DNA of 33,883 bases from Chitinophagaceae bacterium (GCA_017856545.1 JAFMEV010000008.1:1-33883), one strand, 5' to 3'. Numbered from the stretch's first letter, positions 1 to 8,534 are shown. The notes: generated by a model not told the origin, from the letters alone. Made by a program: numbers and translations.

Positions 1-8
1 ATTTATAA

Positions 9-302
9 ATGAAAAAGCTTAAAAACATACATCCAGGGGAAGTACTTAAGGAAGAATTTTTGATTCCTTTAAATATTAGTGCTTATAAATTATGTAAGGC
101 TATTGATATACCCCAAACTAGAATTTCAGAAATTTTGAAAGGCAATAGAAGCATCACTGCTGATACAGCATTAAGATTATCCAAATATTTTGGCAATACC
201 CCTAACTTTTGGCTAGGGCTTCAAAATGATTTTGACATTGAAGAAGAACTTCAAATAAAAGGGGATCAAATAAAAATGATCAAAAAACTTAAGATAGCCT
301 AG
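9..302 (+). CDS. higA: HigA-family antitoxin (XRE helix-turn-helix)
   Basis: This 97-residue protein has the layout of the HigA addiction-module antidote. It opens with HPGEVLKEEFL, which is characteristic of the family. A five-helix XRE/Cro-type DNA-binding domain follows (about residues 15-70), with the recognition region around IPQTRISEILKGNRSIT and the TALRLSKYFGNTPNFWLGLQ block. Antitoxins of this type bind the HigB RNase and repress their own operon. The toxin gene normally lies immediately upstream, but only eight bases precede this start, so any partner is outside the window. The stop lies six bases from the stop of the convergent DCC-family gene, with no room for a terminator. It could also be a solitary regulator. 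The fold is certain; the toxin partnership is inferred. Confidence 0.86.
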   Translation: MKKLKNIHPGEVLKEEFLIPLNISAYKLCKAIDIPQTRISEILKGNRSITADTALRLSKYFGNTPNFWLGLQNDFDIEEELQIKGDQIKMIKKLKIA

Positions 303-308
303 AAATTA

Positions 309-695
309 TTAAATAAACCTCTTCTTATCTTCTTCCTTAGGCACCATGCATTGATCTTGTTTGCCAAATAATCTGTATCTATTGGCTGCAATCAATTGAT
401 AGATATAGTTTCTAAAAAATCTTGGAACAATAATGGTGTATTTGAATACACTAGGCCAGCCCGTTAACAGTTTAGCGATTTCAATCACTGCATCTGATTG
501 ATAATAAACCGCACCCTTAGTGATAAATACTACCGAACTTATACTTTCTTTTATAGAATACTGATGTAGCAATTTCTCCCCCGCCTCAGTTTGTTGTGCT
601 GTAAAATGTATTTGAGCTGAAGGGTCGTGGCGAATAATGATTTGCACTACTCGATTACAAAAATTACAAACCCCATCAAATACAATAATATTCAT
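309..695 (-). CDS. DCC-family thiol-disulfide oxidoreductase-like protein (DUF393)
   Basis: The protein begins MNIIVFDGVCNFCNRVV, matching the DUF393/YuxK 'DCC' family: Asp7 followed by C10-x2-C13, a thioredoxin-like CxxC placed at the end of the first strand. The later FTAQQTEAGEKLL and DAVIEIAKLLTGW segments are also typical of the family. The redox role is predicted from the CxxC and has not been settled biochemically. I chose the ATG at 695 rather than an in-frame one at 716. The 695 start gives the canonical N-terminus and lies one base after the stop of the upstream DUF3050 gene, whereas the longer form overlaps it. The two genes are therefore probably one transcript with coupled translation. 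About 128 residues is normal for the family. Confidence 0.88.
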   Translation of the reverse strand: MNIIVFDGVCNFCNRVVQIIIRHDPSAQIHFTAQQTEAGEKLLHQYSIKESISSVVFITKGAVYYQSDAVIEIAKLLTGWPSVFKYTIIVPRFFRNYIYQLIAANRYRLFGKQDQCMVPKEEDKKRFI

Positions 696-696
696 C

Positions 697-1458
697 TTAG
701 TTTTCAATAATCGCATCCCAAAGCAAAGACCTTACTTGAAGTGCTTTTAATGAGGCATTACTGGCTTCTTCCCATTTTTGCTCATCTGATCCACAAAGCT
801 CGGCCACCATTTCTAAAGCCAATTGGCTATGGTGTCCCCCATCTACTTCAATATGTCTTTCAATGTAATATTTAAAGGTAGAAACCTTATCTGGATGATC
901 TGCATATATTTTATGCAAGATTTCAGTAAACATATCTGGAATTAAATCTTCTCTTCCAAAAGTGAATACCGCCGCTTTTACATGCAAAGGTGCATGTTGT
1001 GCAATTTCAAATGTAAAGGCTAAGAAATCTTTTGCTTTTTGTGGAAGCGGCGCTTCTTGTATAGCAGCATCAATGGTTTTACCTTTAGCTATCTCTTGCA
1101 TTAAAGCGTCTATTAAATGTGTAGATGCCCCCATTTGTTGCATGGCTTTTAAATACAATTCAAAATGACTGATTCTTTGATCATGCTCATCCACATCAGA
1201 CTCTTCACCTAACACAATCTCATTGATTAAATAACGAGTATTAGCAGATCCAACTGGCACCCAAGGTAATTGAACCGAAGTCAAACCTATTTGAAGTGAT
1301 TTTAATAAACTCATAAAATCCCAAACCGCAAATACATGGTATTGGGTAAACTGTTGCAAGCCTTCTAGATTATTGATCTTGGTATATACTGGATGTGCTA
1401 ATAAATGCACTCTTGCTGCTTCAATATTGGCTTTTAGTTTTTCTACTGGGTTTTGCAT
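697..1458 (-). CDS. DUF3050 family protein (heme-oxygenase-like fold)
   Basis: This 253-residue, all-helical protein matches DUF3050 in length and in the blocks FAVWDFMSLLKSLQ (about 43-56), LPWVPVGSANTRYLINEIVLGEESD (about 64-88) and YYIERHIEVDGGHHSQLALEM (about 197-217). The family belongs to the heme-oxygenase-like superfamily, which also contains diiron oxidases. Candidate metal or cofactor ligands visible here are H41, E80, E200, D206 and H209/H210, an assignment by position only. No signal peptide is seen, so it is predicted to be cytoplasmic. It is the first gene of a two-gene unit with the DCC-family thiol protein, whose start follows its stop by one base. A bulged inverted repeat lies about 18 bases upstream of its start. 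Substrate unknown. Confidence 0.82.
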   Translation of the reverse strand: MQNPVEKLKANIEAARVHLLAHPVYTKINNLEGLQQFTQYHVFAVWDFMSLLKSLQIGLTSVQLPWVPVGSANTRYLINEIVLGEESDVDEHDQRISHFELYLKAMQQMGASTHLIDALMQEIAKGKTIDAAIQEAPLPQKAKDFLAFTFEIAQHAPLHVKAAVFTFGREDLIPDMFTEILHKIYADHPDKVSTFKYYIERHIEVDGGHHSQLALEMVAELCGSDEQKWEEASNASLKALQVRSLLWDAIIEN

Positions 1459-1475
1459 AATTTCAGTTTAAATAT

Positions 1476-1500
1476 CAACAAAATAGACCTCTATTTGTTG
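1476..1500. repeat. Imperfect inverted repeat in the DUF3050/alkB-like divergent intergenic
   Basis: The left arm AACAAAATAGA and the right arm TCTATTTGTT are reverse complements apart from one bulged base, with a two-base centre. The repeat lies between the divergent starts at 1458 and 1554, closer to the minus-strand gene. It could be an operator or chance AT-rich symmetry. There is no clear TAnnTTTG match beside it. Confidence 0.35.
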
Positions 1501-1553
1501 TAAGATTTGCAAAGGAACTACAAAAAATTGCAGCAATAAACGAATCATCCAAA

Positions 1554-2144
1554 ATGCACTCAGATTTTCCAAATATCATAAACAAAGATGGCATAGCCAT
1601 TTATTATGGATCAATCTTAAATGAGGAAACTTTGCCTTCTATTTATACTAACTTATTCAACAAGATTGCCTGGCAACAAGACCAAATTATGATGTTTGGC
1701 AAAGCCATTACCACTAAGCGTAAAGTAGCTTTTTACGCAGACAACCATATTGACTACACTTATTCTAGTGTGAAAAAGAAAGGCCTTCCTTGGACTCCCG
1801 AACTCATCCAAATCAAAAACCTCATTGAATCCCATACTGGCGCTACATACAATGCATGCTTATTGAATTTATACCATACGGGAGAAGAAGGAATGGGATG
1901 GCATAGTGATGATGAAAAAGAAATTATACTGAATAGCTCTATTGCCTCACTCAGTATTGGTGCAGAAAGAAAATTCGCATTCAAACATAAAGCCAGCAAA
2001 GAAACTATGTCGATTATGTTGGAAAATGGATCACTTTTAGAAATGAAGGGTGCTATCCAGCAACATTGGTGGCATAGTTTACCTAAAACAAAAAAAGTAG
2101 GTACTCCAAGAATCAATCTCACTTTTAGACAGATGCAATCATGA
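1554..2144 (+). CDS. AlkB-like 2-oxoglutarate/Fe(II)-dependent dioxygenase
   Basis: The 196-residue protein carries the full AlkB signature. The iron ligands are H117-x-D119 ([11 protein letters not shown]) and H174 (HSLPK). The 2-oxoglutarate-binding arginine and the second family arginine are R186 and R192 (RINLTFR). [14 protein letters not shown] and the [22 protein letters not shown] block are typical of the bacterial AlkB/ALKBH2-3-like group, which oxidatively removes alkyl lesions such as 1-methyladenine and 3-methylcytosine from DNA or RNA. The first ATG is at 1554, with a 95-base divergent intergenic region upstream. The stop overlaps the start of the DUF2256 gene as ATGA, implying translational coupling. 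Very high confidence in the family; the exact substrate is unproven. Confidence 0.93.
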   Translation: MHSDFPNIINKDGIAIYYGSILNEETLPSIYTNLFNKIAWQQDQIMMFGKAITTKRKVAFYADNHIDYTYSSVKKKGLPWTPELIQIKNLIESHTGATYNACLLNLYHTGEEGMGWHSDDEKEIILNSSIASLSIGAERKFAFKHKASKETMSIMLENGSLLEMKGAIQQHWWHSLPKTKKVGTPRINLTFRQMQS

Positions 2145-2296
2145 AAAATGCAAAAAATAAAGCAGTTAAAAAAAGCGATCTACCCAGTAAGATATGCTTG
2201 AACTGTCAAAGGCCCTTTACTTGGAGAAAAAAATGGGAAAGAGATTGGGAAGAAGTAAAATATTGCAGCGATGCCTGCAAGAAAAAAAAGTTTTAG
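2141..2296 (+). CDS. DUF2256 family small zinc-ribbon protein
   Basis: A 51-residue ORF starts at the ATG overlapping the AlkB-like stop (ATGA, four bases). It encodes a basic protein with four cysteines arranged C19-x2-C22-x19-C42-x3-C46, around [19 protein letters not shown] and [10 protein letters not shown]. This is the DUF2256 pattern, a probable zinc ribbon with a Trp- and Lys/Arg-rich surface that could bind nucleic acid (inference). The tight overlap suggests co-expression with the dioxygenase. Its final four bases overlap the stop region of the convergent DUF2805 gene. Function is unknown in the literature I can recall. It is easily missed because of its size, but the coupled start and intact cysteines make it a real gene. 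Confidence 0.88.
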   Translation: MKNAKNKAVKKSDLPSKICLNCQRPFTWRKKWERDWEEVKYCSDACKKKKF

Positions 2297-2562
2297 CGCT
2301 TACTGATCTTGTTCAAAGAAATAGTTTTTTGTCTAGAGCATTTAAATCGCTTGATATCTGAACTTCTTTTGATCAAATGTTTTTGACTCACTCCGCTATT
2401 CACTCTCTTACGCCATAAATTAAAACTGCTTCGCTTTAATTCTGCGCGCATGATTTTGATCGTTTCAGCTTCTGAAATACCAAATTGAAAACTAATAGCT
2501 TCAAAAGGGGTTCTATCTTCCCAAGCCATCTCTATGATTCTATCAATATCTATTCTTTCCAT
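2293..2562 (-). CDS. TIGR03643/DUF2805 family protein
   Basis: The 89-residue basic protein reads [20 protein letters not shown], then [20 protein letters not shown] and [19 protein letters not shown]. This is the TIGR03643/DUF2805 family, which looks like a small helix-turn-helix (about residues 5-45: helix, ...[16 protein letters not shown]..., helix) with an Arg/Lys-rich C-terminal tail. A nucleic-acid-binding role is inferred from fold and charge; no function is established. The start overlaps the 3' end of the SOUL gene by 13 bases, so the two are likely co-transcribed. The last four bases overlap the convergent DUF2256 gene. My recollection is that DUF2256 and DUF2805 often occur near each other and near photolyase genes; no photolyase is in this window. 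Confidence 0.86.
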   Translation of the reverse strand: MERIDIDRIIEMAWEDRTPFEAISFQFGISEAETIKIMRAELKRSSFNLWRKRVNSGVSQKHLIKRSSDIKRFKCSRQKTISLNKISKR

Positions 2563-3143
2563 TCAATAGGGATAATAACTTCGTTGGTTCTACCAATAAA
2601 TTGAAATGGTGCATTGTATCCTAAAAAATTATATCCACCCTTCTCTTCGATTTTTCGCTCTTTTAATAAAGCTGATAATTGCTCGTAATGTTCCTTAATT
2701 TTCTCATCAGAAGCATAACCACCAAAACTAATTACTGCGACATACTCTGGTGTTGATTGTTTGATCTCAATTTGAGGATCATTGGGTGTGGGTAATGCTT
2801 TATCATTGTATTTTTTCGGCATCACAAAACTCATACTGGAACCTTTTTCGGTAATACTCATTCTTACTGGAGCCGTCATAGAAATACTTTCTTTTTGTTG
2901 ATTGCCTCCAAATATGTACTTGGCTAACTTATTGAATCCTGAACTAGCCACTGATTTATAGTTGGTTCCCTTAGAATACACCGTTGCCATGGTAGCTGCT
3001 GGATAGTACCTGATTTCAAAACCCGCTTCCTTTTTCACCAAACGGTAAGCTTGCTTCTCTGTCTTTAATGTACCGATGGTTTTAAAAGACTGGAATACAA
3101 TGTAAATTCCAGCTAAAATAAGGGGTATGTATAGCGCTTTCAT
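2550..3143 (-). CDS. SOUL/HBP-family heme-binding protein, membrane-anchored
   Basis: The protein has 197 residues. Residues 1-20 form a hydrophobic N-terminal segment (signal anchor or signal peptide), followed by the SOUL fold: EIRYYPAATMATVY, FNKLAKYIFGGNQQKESISMTAPV, SFVMPKKYN, and the closing [14 protein letters not shown]. The SMTAPV and MPKKY motifs are the family hallmarks. SOUL proteins bind heme or tetrapyrroles in several eukaryotes and bacteria, but the ligand is often unproven. It is probably tethered to the inner membrane with the domain outside the cytoplasm (inference). It overlaps the downstream DUF2805 start by 13 bases and is divergent from the SRAP gene across a 60-base gap, so the two promoters must be crowded together. 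Confidence 0.9.
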   Translation of the reverse strand: MKALYIPLILAGIYIVFQSFKTIGTLKTEKQAYRLVKKEAGFEIRYYPAATMATVYSKGTNYKSVASSGFNKLAKYIFGGNQQKESISMTAPVRMSITEKGSSMSFVMPKKYNDKALPTPNDPQIEIKQSTPEYVAVISFGGYASDEKIKEHYEQLSALLKERKIEEKGGYNFLGYNAPFQFIGRTNEVIIPIEWKE

Positions 3144-3191
3144 ACTCTATATAACAAATCGCCCACCCAATGGTTCATCCCAAATAATACT

Positions 3192-3199
3192 TAATTTTG
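3192..3199 (+). promoter_or_regulatory. -7 promoter element TAATTTTG, four bases before the SRAP start
   Basis: The octamer TAATTTTG fits the Bacteroidota -7 consensus TAnnTTTG. It ends four bases before the SRAP ATG at 3204, so transcription would start at or next to the ATG and give a leaderless or nearly leaderless mRNA. I see no convincing -33 TTTG at the usual distance, so the call rests on the -7 match and its position. Confidence 0.45.
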
Positions 3200-3203
3200 A
3201 GCC

Positions 3204-3923
3204 ATGTGTTATGTCATTGGCGTTAAAGTACCTAAAAAACAAACCATTAAAGTGGGAGATGCACCCATTGAACTGGACCCGATTGATATTCCAGTACAAT
3301 CTGGTTTCTCTTATAACCCATGGCCAGTCCTTTACAATGAAGATAAAACCCTTAGGCCTGGACTGATGCATTGGGAACTTATCCCAAATTGGACACGCAA
3401 TCAAAAAGAACTGGTTGAATCAAGAAAGAAGTACACTACCCTGAATATTAAATCAGAAGGTATATTTACTAATAAGGTTGCGCAAGCAGTGGTGCATACC
3501 AATAGATGTTTAGTGCTCGCTTCTCATTTTTTTGAATGGCAGGAAGTAGAAAAGCAAAAATATCCTCACTGCATTCAAATAGAAAACACACCCTTGTTTT
3601 ATATAGCAGGAGTTTGGAATACTTGGACCGATTATAGTAGTGGTGAAACTAAAAATAGTTTTGGTATCATTACCACAGAGGCCAATAGCTTGATGAGTAA
3701 GATTCACAATGTGAAAAAAAGAATGCCTACTATTTTAGATGATGAAAGAGCGAACGCTTGGATCAATGAACATTTGACAGAAAAACAAATTCAAGAGATT
3801 GCATCTTATCAGTTTCCCGCAGAAAAAATGAAAGCACATACGGTAGCGAAAAATTTTCAGCAAATAGACCATCCCACCGAACATGTGCCTTATACCATCT
3901 TTACTCCACAAACTTTATTTTAA
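3204..3923 (+). CDS. SOS response-associated peptidase (SRAP; YedK/HMCES family)
   Basis: This 239-residue protein starts MCYV, so after Met removal the catalytic Cys2 is the N-terminal residue, which fixes the start codon. The other SRAP active-site positions are present: N81 (TLNIKSEG, the counterpart of the NARAET motif), E111 (FFEWQ) and H168 (KIHNVKKRMPTIL). WELIPNW also matches the conserved block. Family members covalently crosslink abasic sites in single-stranded DNA through Cys2 and shield them until repair. It is divergent from the SOUL gene and close to the AlkB-like gene, which gives a DNA-damage flavour to this corner. Its stop lies 24 bases from the stop of the convergent beta-CASP gene, with no hairpin visible. 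Confidence 0.94.
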   Translation: MCYVIGVKVPKKQTIKVGDAPIELDPIDIPVQSGFSYNPWPVLYNEDKTLRPGLMHWELIPNWTRNQKELVESRKKYTTLNIKSEGIFTNKVAQAVVHTNRCLVLASHFFEWQEVEKQKYPHCIQIENTPLFYIAGVWNTWTDYSSGETKNSFGIITTEANSLMSKIHNVKKRMPTILDDERANAWINEHLTEKQIQEIASYQFPAEKMKAHTVAKNFQQIDHPTEHVPYTIFTPQTLF

Positions 3924-3947
3924 AATATTCAAAAATAAAGACGCATT

Positions 3948-5351
3948 TTATTGCATGATAAATTCCTCATGCATTTGAGGCACTATCACTTCTTTAAAAC
4001 CTTTTTTCATCAATCTTTCTGCAAACTTATCCTGCACTTCTGCTTCTCCGTGTACCACGTAAATTTGTTTCACTAAATGTGGTGCCTGACAAGCCAAGAA
4101 TTGCATTAAATCTTCATAGTCTCCATGGGCACTCATACTTCTAATGGATGCCACATGACATTTTACTTCATAGAACTCACTATAAATTTTTACTTCTTTC
4201 TGACCATTCATCAATCTGCCTCCTAATGAGTGGGGCTCGCAATAACCAACTAATAAAACAGTGTTCTTAGGATTGCTGATATTATTTTTAATATGATGCT
4301 TTACCCTACCGGCATCTGCCATACCAGAGGCAGAGATAATTACTTTTGGATGCAAGTCTTCGTTCAAGGCCTTGCTCTCTTCTACTGTTTTAATATACCT
4401 CAACCCTTCGAAATCAAACGGATCTTCGTCTATCTCTAATAATTTTTGAATCTTCTTATTAAAATATTTAGGATAAGCTTTTAAAACTTCGGTGGCTTCG
4501 ATACTCAAAGGACTATCTACATAAATTGGAATATGTGGCAATCGCTTTTCAATGGATAATTGATTTAGTTCGTATAAAATTTCTTGTGTTCTACCCACAC
4601 TAAATGCTGGAATAATCAAATTACCTTTTCTACCCACACAGGTTTCTTCTATATGTTTTAATAAATCATCTGGAGTAGTATGAATTAAATCGTGCAACTT
4701 GTCTCCATATGTACTTTCAATGATGATAAAATCTGCTGCAGGAAATTCAGCAGGTGATCTTAAAATCATATCTCTGTATCTTCCAATATCGCCACTAAAA
4801 GTGAGTGTTTTTACTTCCTCTTTTTCTTTGATCTTTAAATTCACTGCCGCACTTCCAATAATATGTCCTGCATCAGTGTATAATAGTTCAACGCTTGGTG
4901 TAATCTGCGTAGGTTTATTGTATTCAATGGGCACTAGCATAGGAATAGCCAGATTCACATCGTCCATATCGTACAATGGATCAATGGGTGGTAAACCTTG
5001 CTTAGCTCTACGCTTATTACCGTACTTAGCATCGTCTCTTTGAATCATCGCGGAGTCTTCTAATAGTACTTCTGTTAATGCCTTGGTAGCAGGTGTACAA
5101 TAGATATTTCCTCTAAAACCATCTTTCACAAGTTTTGGAATTAAACCAGAATGATCTATATGTGCATGAGAAAGAATTACATAATTCACAGATTTTGGAT
5201 CAAAACCAAAATCGGCATTCAAGCCATCGGTATCTCTACCCATTCCTTGAAACAATCCACAATCTAATAAGAAGGTTTCTCCATTATCTAATGTTACCAA
5301 ATGCTTAGAGCCAGTAACAGTTCTAGCTGCTCCGTGAAAACTGATTTTCAT
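3948..5351 (-). CDS. Metallo-beta-lactamase/beta-CASP RNA-processing exonuclease-like protein
   Basis: The protein has 467 residues with the full MBL + beta-CASP + RMMBL layout. The zinc site is built from S-H62-A-H64-I-D66-H67, H163 (DAGHIIGS) and D188 (SGDIGR). The beta-CASP part carries ESTYGD (about 212), the AFSVGRTQEILYEL block and YVDSPLSIEATEVL. The C-terminal RMMBL contains SAHGDY (H409) and VVHGE (H434). Relatives of CPSF73/Ysh1 and of bacterial YsbA-like enzymes have ribonuclease activity; the substrate here is unknown. It is cytoplasmic. It follows the MlaE-type permease by 27 bases on the same strand and is probably the last gene of the maeB-mlaE-MBL unit. Confidence 0.93.
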   Translation of the reverse strand: MKISFHGAARTVTGSKHLVTLDNGETFLLDCGLFQGMGRDTDGLNADFGFDPKSVNYVILSHAHIDHSGLIPKLVKDGFRGNIYCTPATKALTEVLLEDSAMIQRDDAKYGNKRRAKQGLPPIDPLYDMDDVNLAIPMLVPIEYNKPTQITPSVELLYTDAGHIIGSAAVNLKIKEKEEVKTLTFSGDIGRYRDMILRSPAEFPAADFIIIESTYGDKLHDLIHTTPDDLLKHIEETCVGRKGNLIIPAFSVGRTQEILYELNQLSIEKRLPHIPIYVDSPLSIEATEVLKAYPKYFNKKIQKLLEIDEDPFDFEGLRYIKTVEESKALNEDLHPKVIISASGMADAGRVKHHIKNNISNPKNTVLLVGYCEPHSLGGRLMNGQKEVKIYSEFYEVKCHVASIRSMSAHGDYEDLMQFLACQAPHLVKQIYVVHGEAEVQDKFAERLMKKGFKEVIVPQMHEEFIMQ

Positions 5352-5378
5352 ACAAAAAGATTATAGCACTAAGATAAC

Positions 5379-6116
5379 TTATATTGCAATGGAAGCGACT
5401 AAATAATCGGCAATTAAAATAATAATACAACTTACTACTACAGATAAGGTGCCCGCCTTACCAATTTCTAAAGCACCTCCTTTAACATAGTATCCAAAAT
5501 AAGAAGGAACAGTGCTAATGATAAAAGCAAAAATAAAAGATTTGTAAAATGCAATATTGATATAATTATAATCCAAGCTTTTTCGAATACCATCTATAAA
5601 CACTTCATTAGGAACTGAATTACTCCAACCTCCCACTAAATAACCACCCCAAATACCAATTACCGCTGAAATCCCTACCAATAAAGGAACCATTGTAAAT
5701 GCACCTAATATTTTTGGCAAGATTAAATAGGATTTGGTATTGATACCCATAATTTCTAATGCATCAATTTGCTCAGTTATGCGCATATTGCCTAATTCAC
5801 TAGCAATCTTACTTCCTACCACACCTGCTAATACAATACTTAAAAAAGTTGGAGCAAATTCTAGAATCATACCATCACGTACAATAATACCTATAGTTGA
5901 TAAAGGTACCATAGGATTTACCAATTGCGCTGCTGTTTGCACCGTCATAACAGCACCCAAGAAAAATGAAATGATGATTACAATCGGCAAAGATCCAATG
6001 CCGATATCTACGCATTGTCTGATGTACTCTTTCCAAAACATCATTCCATTGTCTGTTTTAGAGAACATCCCTTTTAACATTAAAAGGTATTTACCAAAAT
6101 GCGTTAGAAAATCCAT
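5379..6116 (-). CDS. mlaE: MlaE-type ABC transporter permease (lipid transport)
   Basis: This 245-residue membrane protein has about five or six hydrophobic segments and the MlaE signature: the EFAPTFLSIVLAGVVGSKIASELGNMR segment, then ITEQIDALEIMGINTKSYLI. MlaE proteins form the inner-membrane channel of MCE-type ABC systems that move phospholipids between the inner and outer membranes. The matching MlaF-like ATPase is encoded at 16725-17504, about 10.6 kb away and on the other strand, and no MlaD/MCE protein is visible. The gene lies 20 bases after maeB. A TAACTTTA sequence, one base off the -7 consensus, precedes the start by a few bases and could be a private promoter. Confidence 0.92.
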   Translation of the reverse strand: MDFLTHFGKYLLMLKGMFSKTDNGMMFWKEYIRQCVDIGIGSLPIVIIISFFLGAVMTVQTAAQLVNPMVPLSTIGIIVRDGMILEFAPTFLSIVLAGVVGSKIASELGNMRITEQIDALEIMGINTKSYLILPKILGAFTMVPLLVGISAVIGIWGGYLVGGWSNSVPNEVFIDGIRKSLDYNYINIAFYKSFIFAFIISTVPSYFGYYVKGGALEIGKAGTLSVVVSCIIILIADYLVASIAI

Positions 6117-6136
6117 ACTATAAAGTTAAGACTTTT

Positions 6137-8488
6137 CTACTTCTTACGCTTCTTCATTCGCTTCCACCAGCTAGTTCTTTGCACTTCTGCTTCTGTATCT
6201 ATTCTAGTTTTTAATTGTGCATCTACCACGGCTACTGTGGCCATATTGATAATATTTCTAACACTAGAACCTAATTGTAATACATTCACTGGCTTCTTCA
6301 TACCTAATAATACAGGCCCAATAACATCAATACCACCTATCTCTTTTAATAAATGATACGCAATATTACCTGCAGTAAGATTAGGGAAGATCAAAACATT
6401 CACATCTGCATCTACTAATTCACTGAATGGATAATTTTCTTTTAAGATATCATTATTGAAAGCCAACATACCTTGCATTTCTCCATCTACGATTAAAGAA
6501 GGATTTCTTTGCTTCACAATTCTAGTAGCTTCTGCTACCAATCTTGCTTCAGGAGTATCTGAACTTCCAAAATTAGAATAGCTTAACATAGCTACCCTTG
6601 GTTCCATATTAAAGTTTCTCACTTCTTTAGCTACTAGTAAAGTGATATCCGCCAATTCTTCTGCAGTGGGGCTCACATTCACGGTTGTATCTGCCAAAAA
6701 CAATGGACCTTTCTTGGTTAATAAGATATACATACCTGCTATCTTCTTCACGCCCTCGTCAACTCCAATAATTTGTAATGCAGGCTTTATTCCATCTGCG
6801 TAATTTCTAGTTAAACCAGACAACATAGAATCAGCCTCACCTGTTTCTACCATCATGGCACCGAAATAATTTTGTGTACGCATTAATTTCAAGCTCTCAT
6901 ATTTATTGATTCCCTTACGCTGTCTTTTCTGAAACAATAAAGAACCAAAGAATTCACGCTTGGCTTCCATCTCATCACTTCTCACATCAATGATAGGTAA
7001 GTCGGTGATATCGATATTGTTTTTCTCTGCGATATTTCTAATTCTGGTTTCGTTACCCAATAAAATTGGATATGCAATTCCATCATCATAAACAATACTC
7101 GCCGCTTTTAATATTTTTGTATTCTCTGCATCTGCAAATACCACACGCTTAGGATCTCTTCTTGCTTTGTTACTAATTAAACGCATCATTTGGTTATCCA
7201 AACCTAAACGCTTGTTCAATTGTAATACATAAGCATCCCAATTAGGTATTTGTATTTGCGCAACTCCGCTTTCTACTGCCGCTTTGGCTACTGCTGGAGC
7301 TACAGTGCTTAACAATCTTGGATCCAATGGTTTGGGTATAATATATTCAGGACCAAAAGCCATATTACTTTGATTATAGGCCATATTCACTAAATCAGGT
7401 ACTGCTGTTTTAGCTAATTCTGCTAAAGCTTTTACTGCAGCTAATTTCATTGCTTCGTTAATGGCAGAAGCTCTTACATCTAATGCACCTCTAAAGATGT
7501 AAGGGAATCCCAATACATTATTTACTTGATTGGGATAATCAGTTCTACCAGTTGCCATGATAATATCTTTTCTTACACTGGTCGCATCTTCATAACTAAT
7601 TTCTGGATCTGGATTTGCTAATGCAAACACGATAGGATTTTTTGGCATGGAAGCAATCATTTCTTTGCTCACTACATTACCCACGCTTAAACCTAAAAAC
7701 ACATCTGCTGATTTCATCGCTTGTTCTAATGTCATATTAGATTGCTTAATCGCAAATGGTTTTCTATCTTCTCCTAAATCTGTTCTTTCGGTATGTAATA
7801 CACCATCCTTATCAAACAAAATAAAATTCTCGTAACGAGCACCCAATGCTACATACAACTTAATACAAGCCATTGCAGCAGCCCCTGCGCCATTCACAAC
7901 AAATTTCGTTTTCTCAATTTTTTTCTTTTGTAATTCCAACGCATTCAACAAAGCAGCACTACTAATAATAGCAGTTCCGTGTTGGTCATCATGCATTACC
8001 GGAATATTCATCTCTTCTCTTAAACGCTTCTCTATATAAAAACATTCAGGCGCTTTGATATCTTCCAAATTAATACCACCAAAAGTGGGGCCTAATGATT
8101 TTACAATCTCAACAAATTTATCTGGATCGGTTTCGTTGATCTCAATATCAAATACATCAATGTCTGCAAAGATTTTAAACAAGACCGCCTTCCCTTCCAT
8201 GACTGGCTTACTTGCTTCAGCACCAATATTTCCTAAACCCAATACTGCTGTTCCATTGGTGATCACCCCTACTAAGTTTCCTTTTGCAGTATATTTATAT
8301 ACATCAGCTGGATTATTCTTAATCTCAGTACATGGGATAGCTACCCCAGGACTATAAGCCAATGAAAGATCTTTTTGGGTTTTTGCTTCTTTGGTTGGAA
8401 TCACTTCAATCTTACCTGGTCTACCACTAGCATGGTATTCCAAAGCTTGCTCTCTTCTTAAATTATCTTTGATGGTTTTATCTGACAT
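6137..8488 (-). CDS. maeB: NADP-dependent malic enzyme with C-terminal phosphotransacetylase domain
   Basis: This 783-residue fusion has an N-terminal malic enzyme (about 1-430) with [26 protein letters not shown] (about 84-100), the catalytic/metal block HDDQHGTA (166-173) and the nucleotide-binding GAGAAA (200-205). The phosphotransacetylase-like domain (about 440-760) contains [16 protein letters not shown] and [12 protein letters not shown], ending in [19 protein letters not shown]-type sequence. It decarboxylates malate to pyruvate with NADPH production. In MaeB-type enzymes the PTA domain is usually regulatory, responding to acetyl-CoA. The last residues are very basic ([10 protein letters not shown]). 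It is cytoplasmic. A TAGCTTTG promoter element lies 39 bases upstream. It works on the same metabolite as Mdh, encoded at 18055. Confidence 0.96.
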   Translation of the reverse strand: MSDKTIKDNLRREQALEYHASGRPGKIEVIPTKEAKTQKDLSLAYSPGVAIPCTEIKNNPADVYKYTAKGNLVGVITNGTAVLGLGNIGAEASKPVMEGKAVLFKIFADIDVFDIEINETDPDKFVEIVKSLGPTFGGINLEDIKAPECFYIEKRLREEMNIPVMHDDQHGTAIISSAALLNALELQKKKIEKTKFVVNGAGAAAMACIKLYVALGARYENFILFDKDGVLHTERTDLGEDRKPFAIKQSNMTLEQAMKSADVFLGLSVGNVVSKEMIASMPKNPIVFALANPDPEISYEDATSVRKDIIMATGRTDYPNQVNNVLGFPYIFRGALDVRASAINEAMKLAAVKALAELAKTAVPDLVNMAYNQSNMAFGPEYIIPKPLDPRLLSTVAPAVAKAAVESGVAQIQIPNWDAYVLQLNKRLGLDNQMMRLISNKARRDPKRVVFADAENTKILKAASIVYDDGIAYPILLGNETRIRNIAEKNNIDITDLPIIDVRSDEMEAKREFFGSLLFQKRQRKGINKYESLKLMRTQNYFGAMMVETGEADSMLSGLTRNYADGIKPALQIIGVDEGVKKIAGMYILLTKKGPLFLADTTVNVSPTAEELADITLLVAKEVRNFNMEPRVAMLSYSNFGSSDTPEARLVAEATRIVKQRNPSLIVDGEMQGMLAFNNDILKENYPFSELVDADVNVLIFPNLTAGNIAYHLLKEIGGIDVIGPVLLGMKKPVNVLQLGSSVRNIINMATVAVVDAQLKTRIDTEAEVQRTSWWKRMKKRKK

Positions 8489-8526
8489 GCAATTGATTTA
8501 TAACAAATGTTAGTTTATATAGTATA

Positions 8527-8534
8527 CAAAGCTA
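8527..8534 (-). promoter_or_regulatory. -7 promoter element TAGCTTTG upstream of maeB
   Basis: Read on the minus strand, TAGCTTTG matches the Bacteroidota -7 consensus TAnnTTTG exactly, in the 79-base gap between maeB and the M20 gene. The predicted start of transcription is about 30 bases before the maeB ATG. No good -33 TTTG is visible at the expected distance. It suggests that maeB, mlaE and the beta-CASP gene can be transcribed separately from secA-deoC-M20. Confidence 0.5.
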
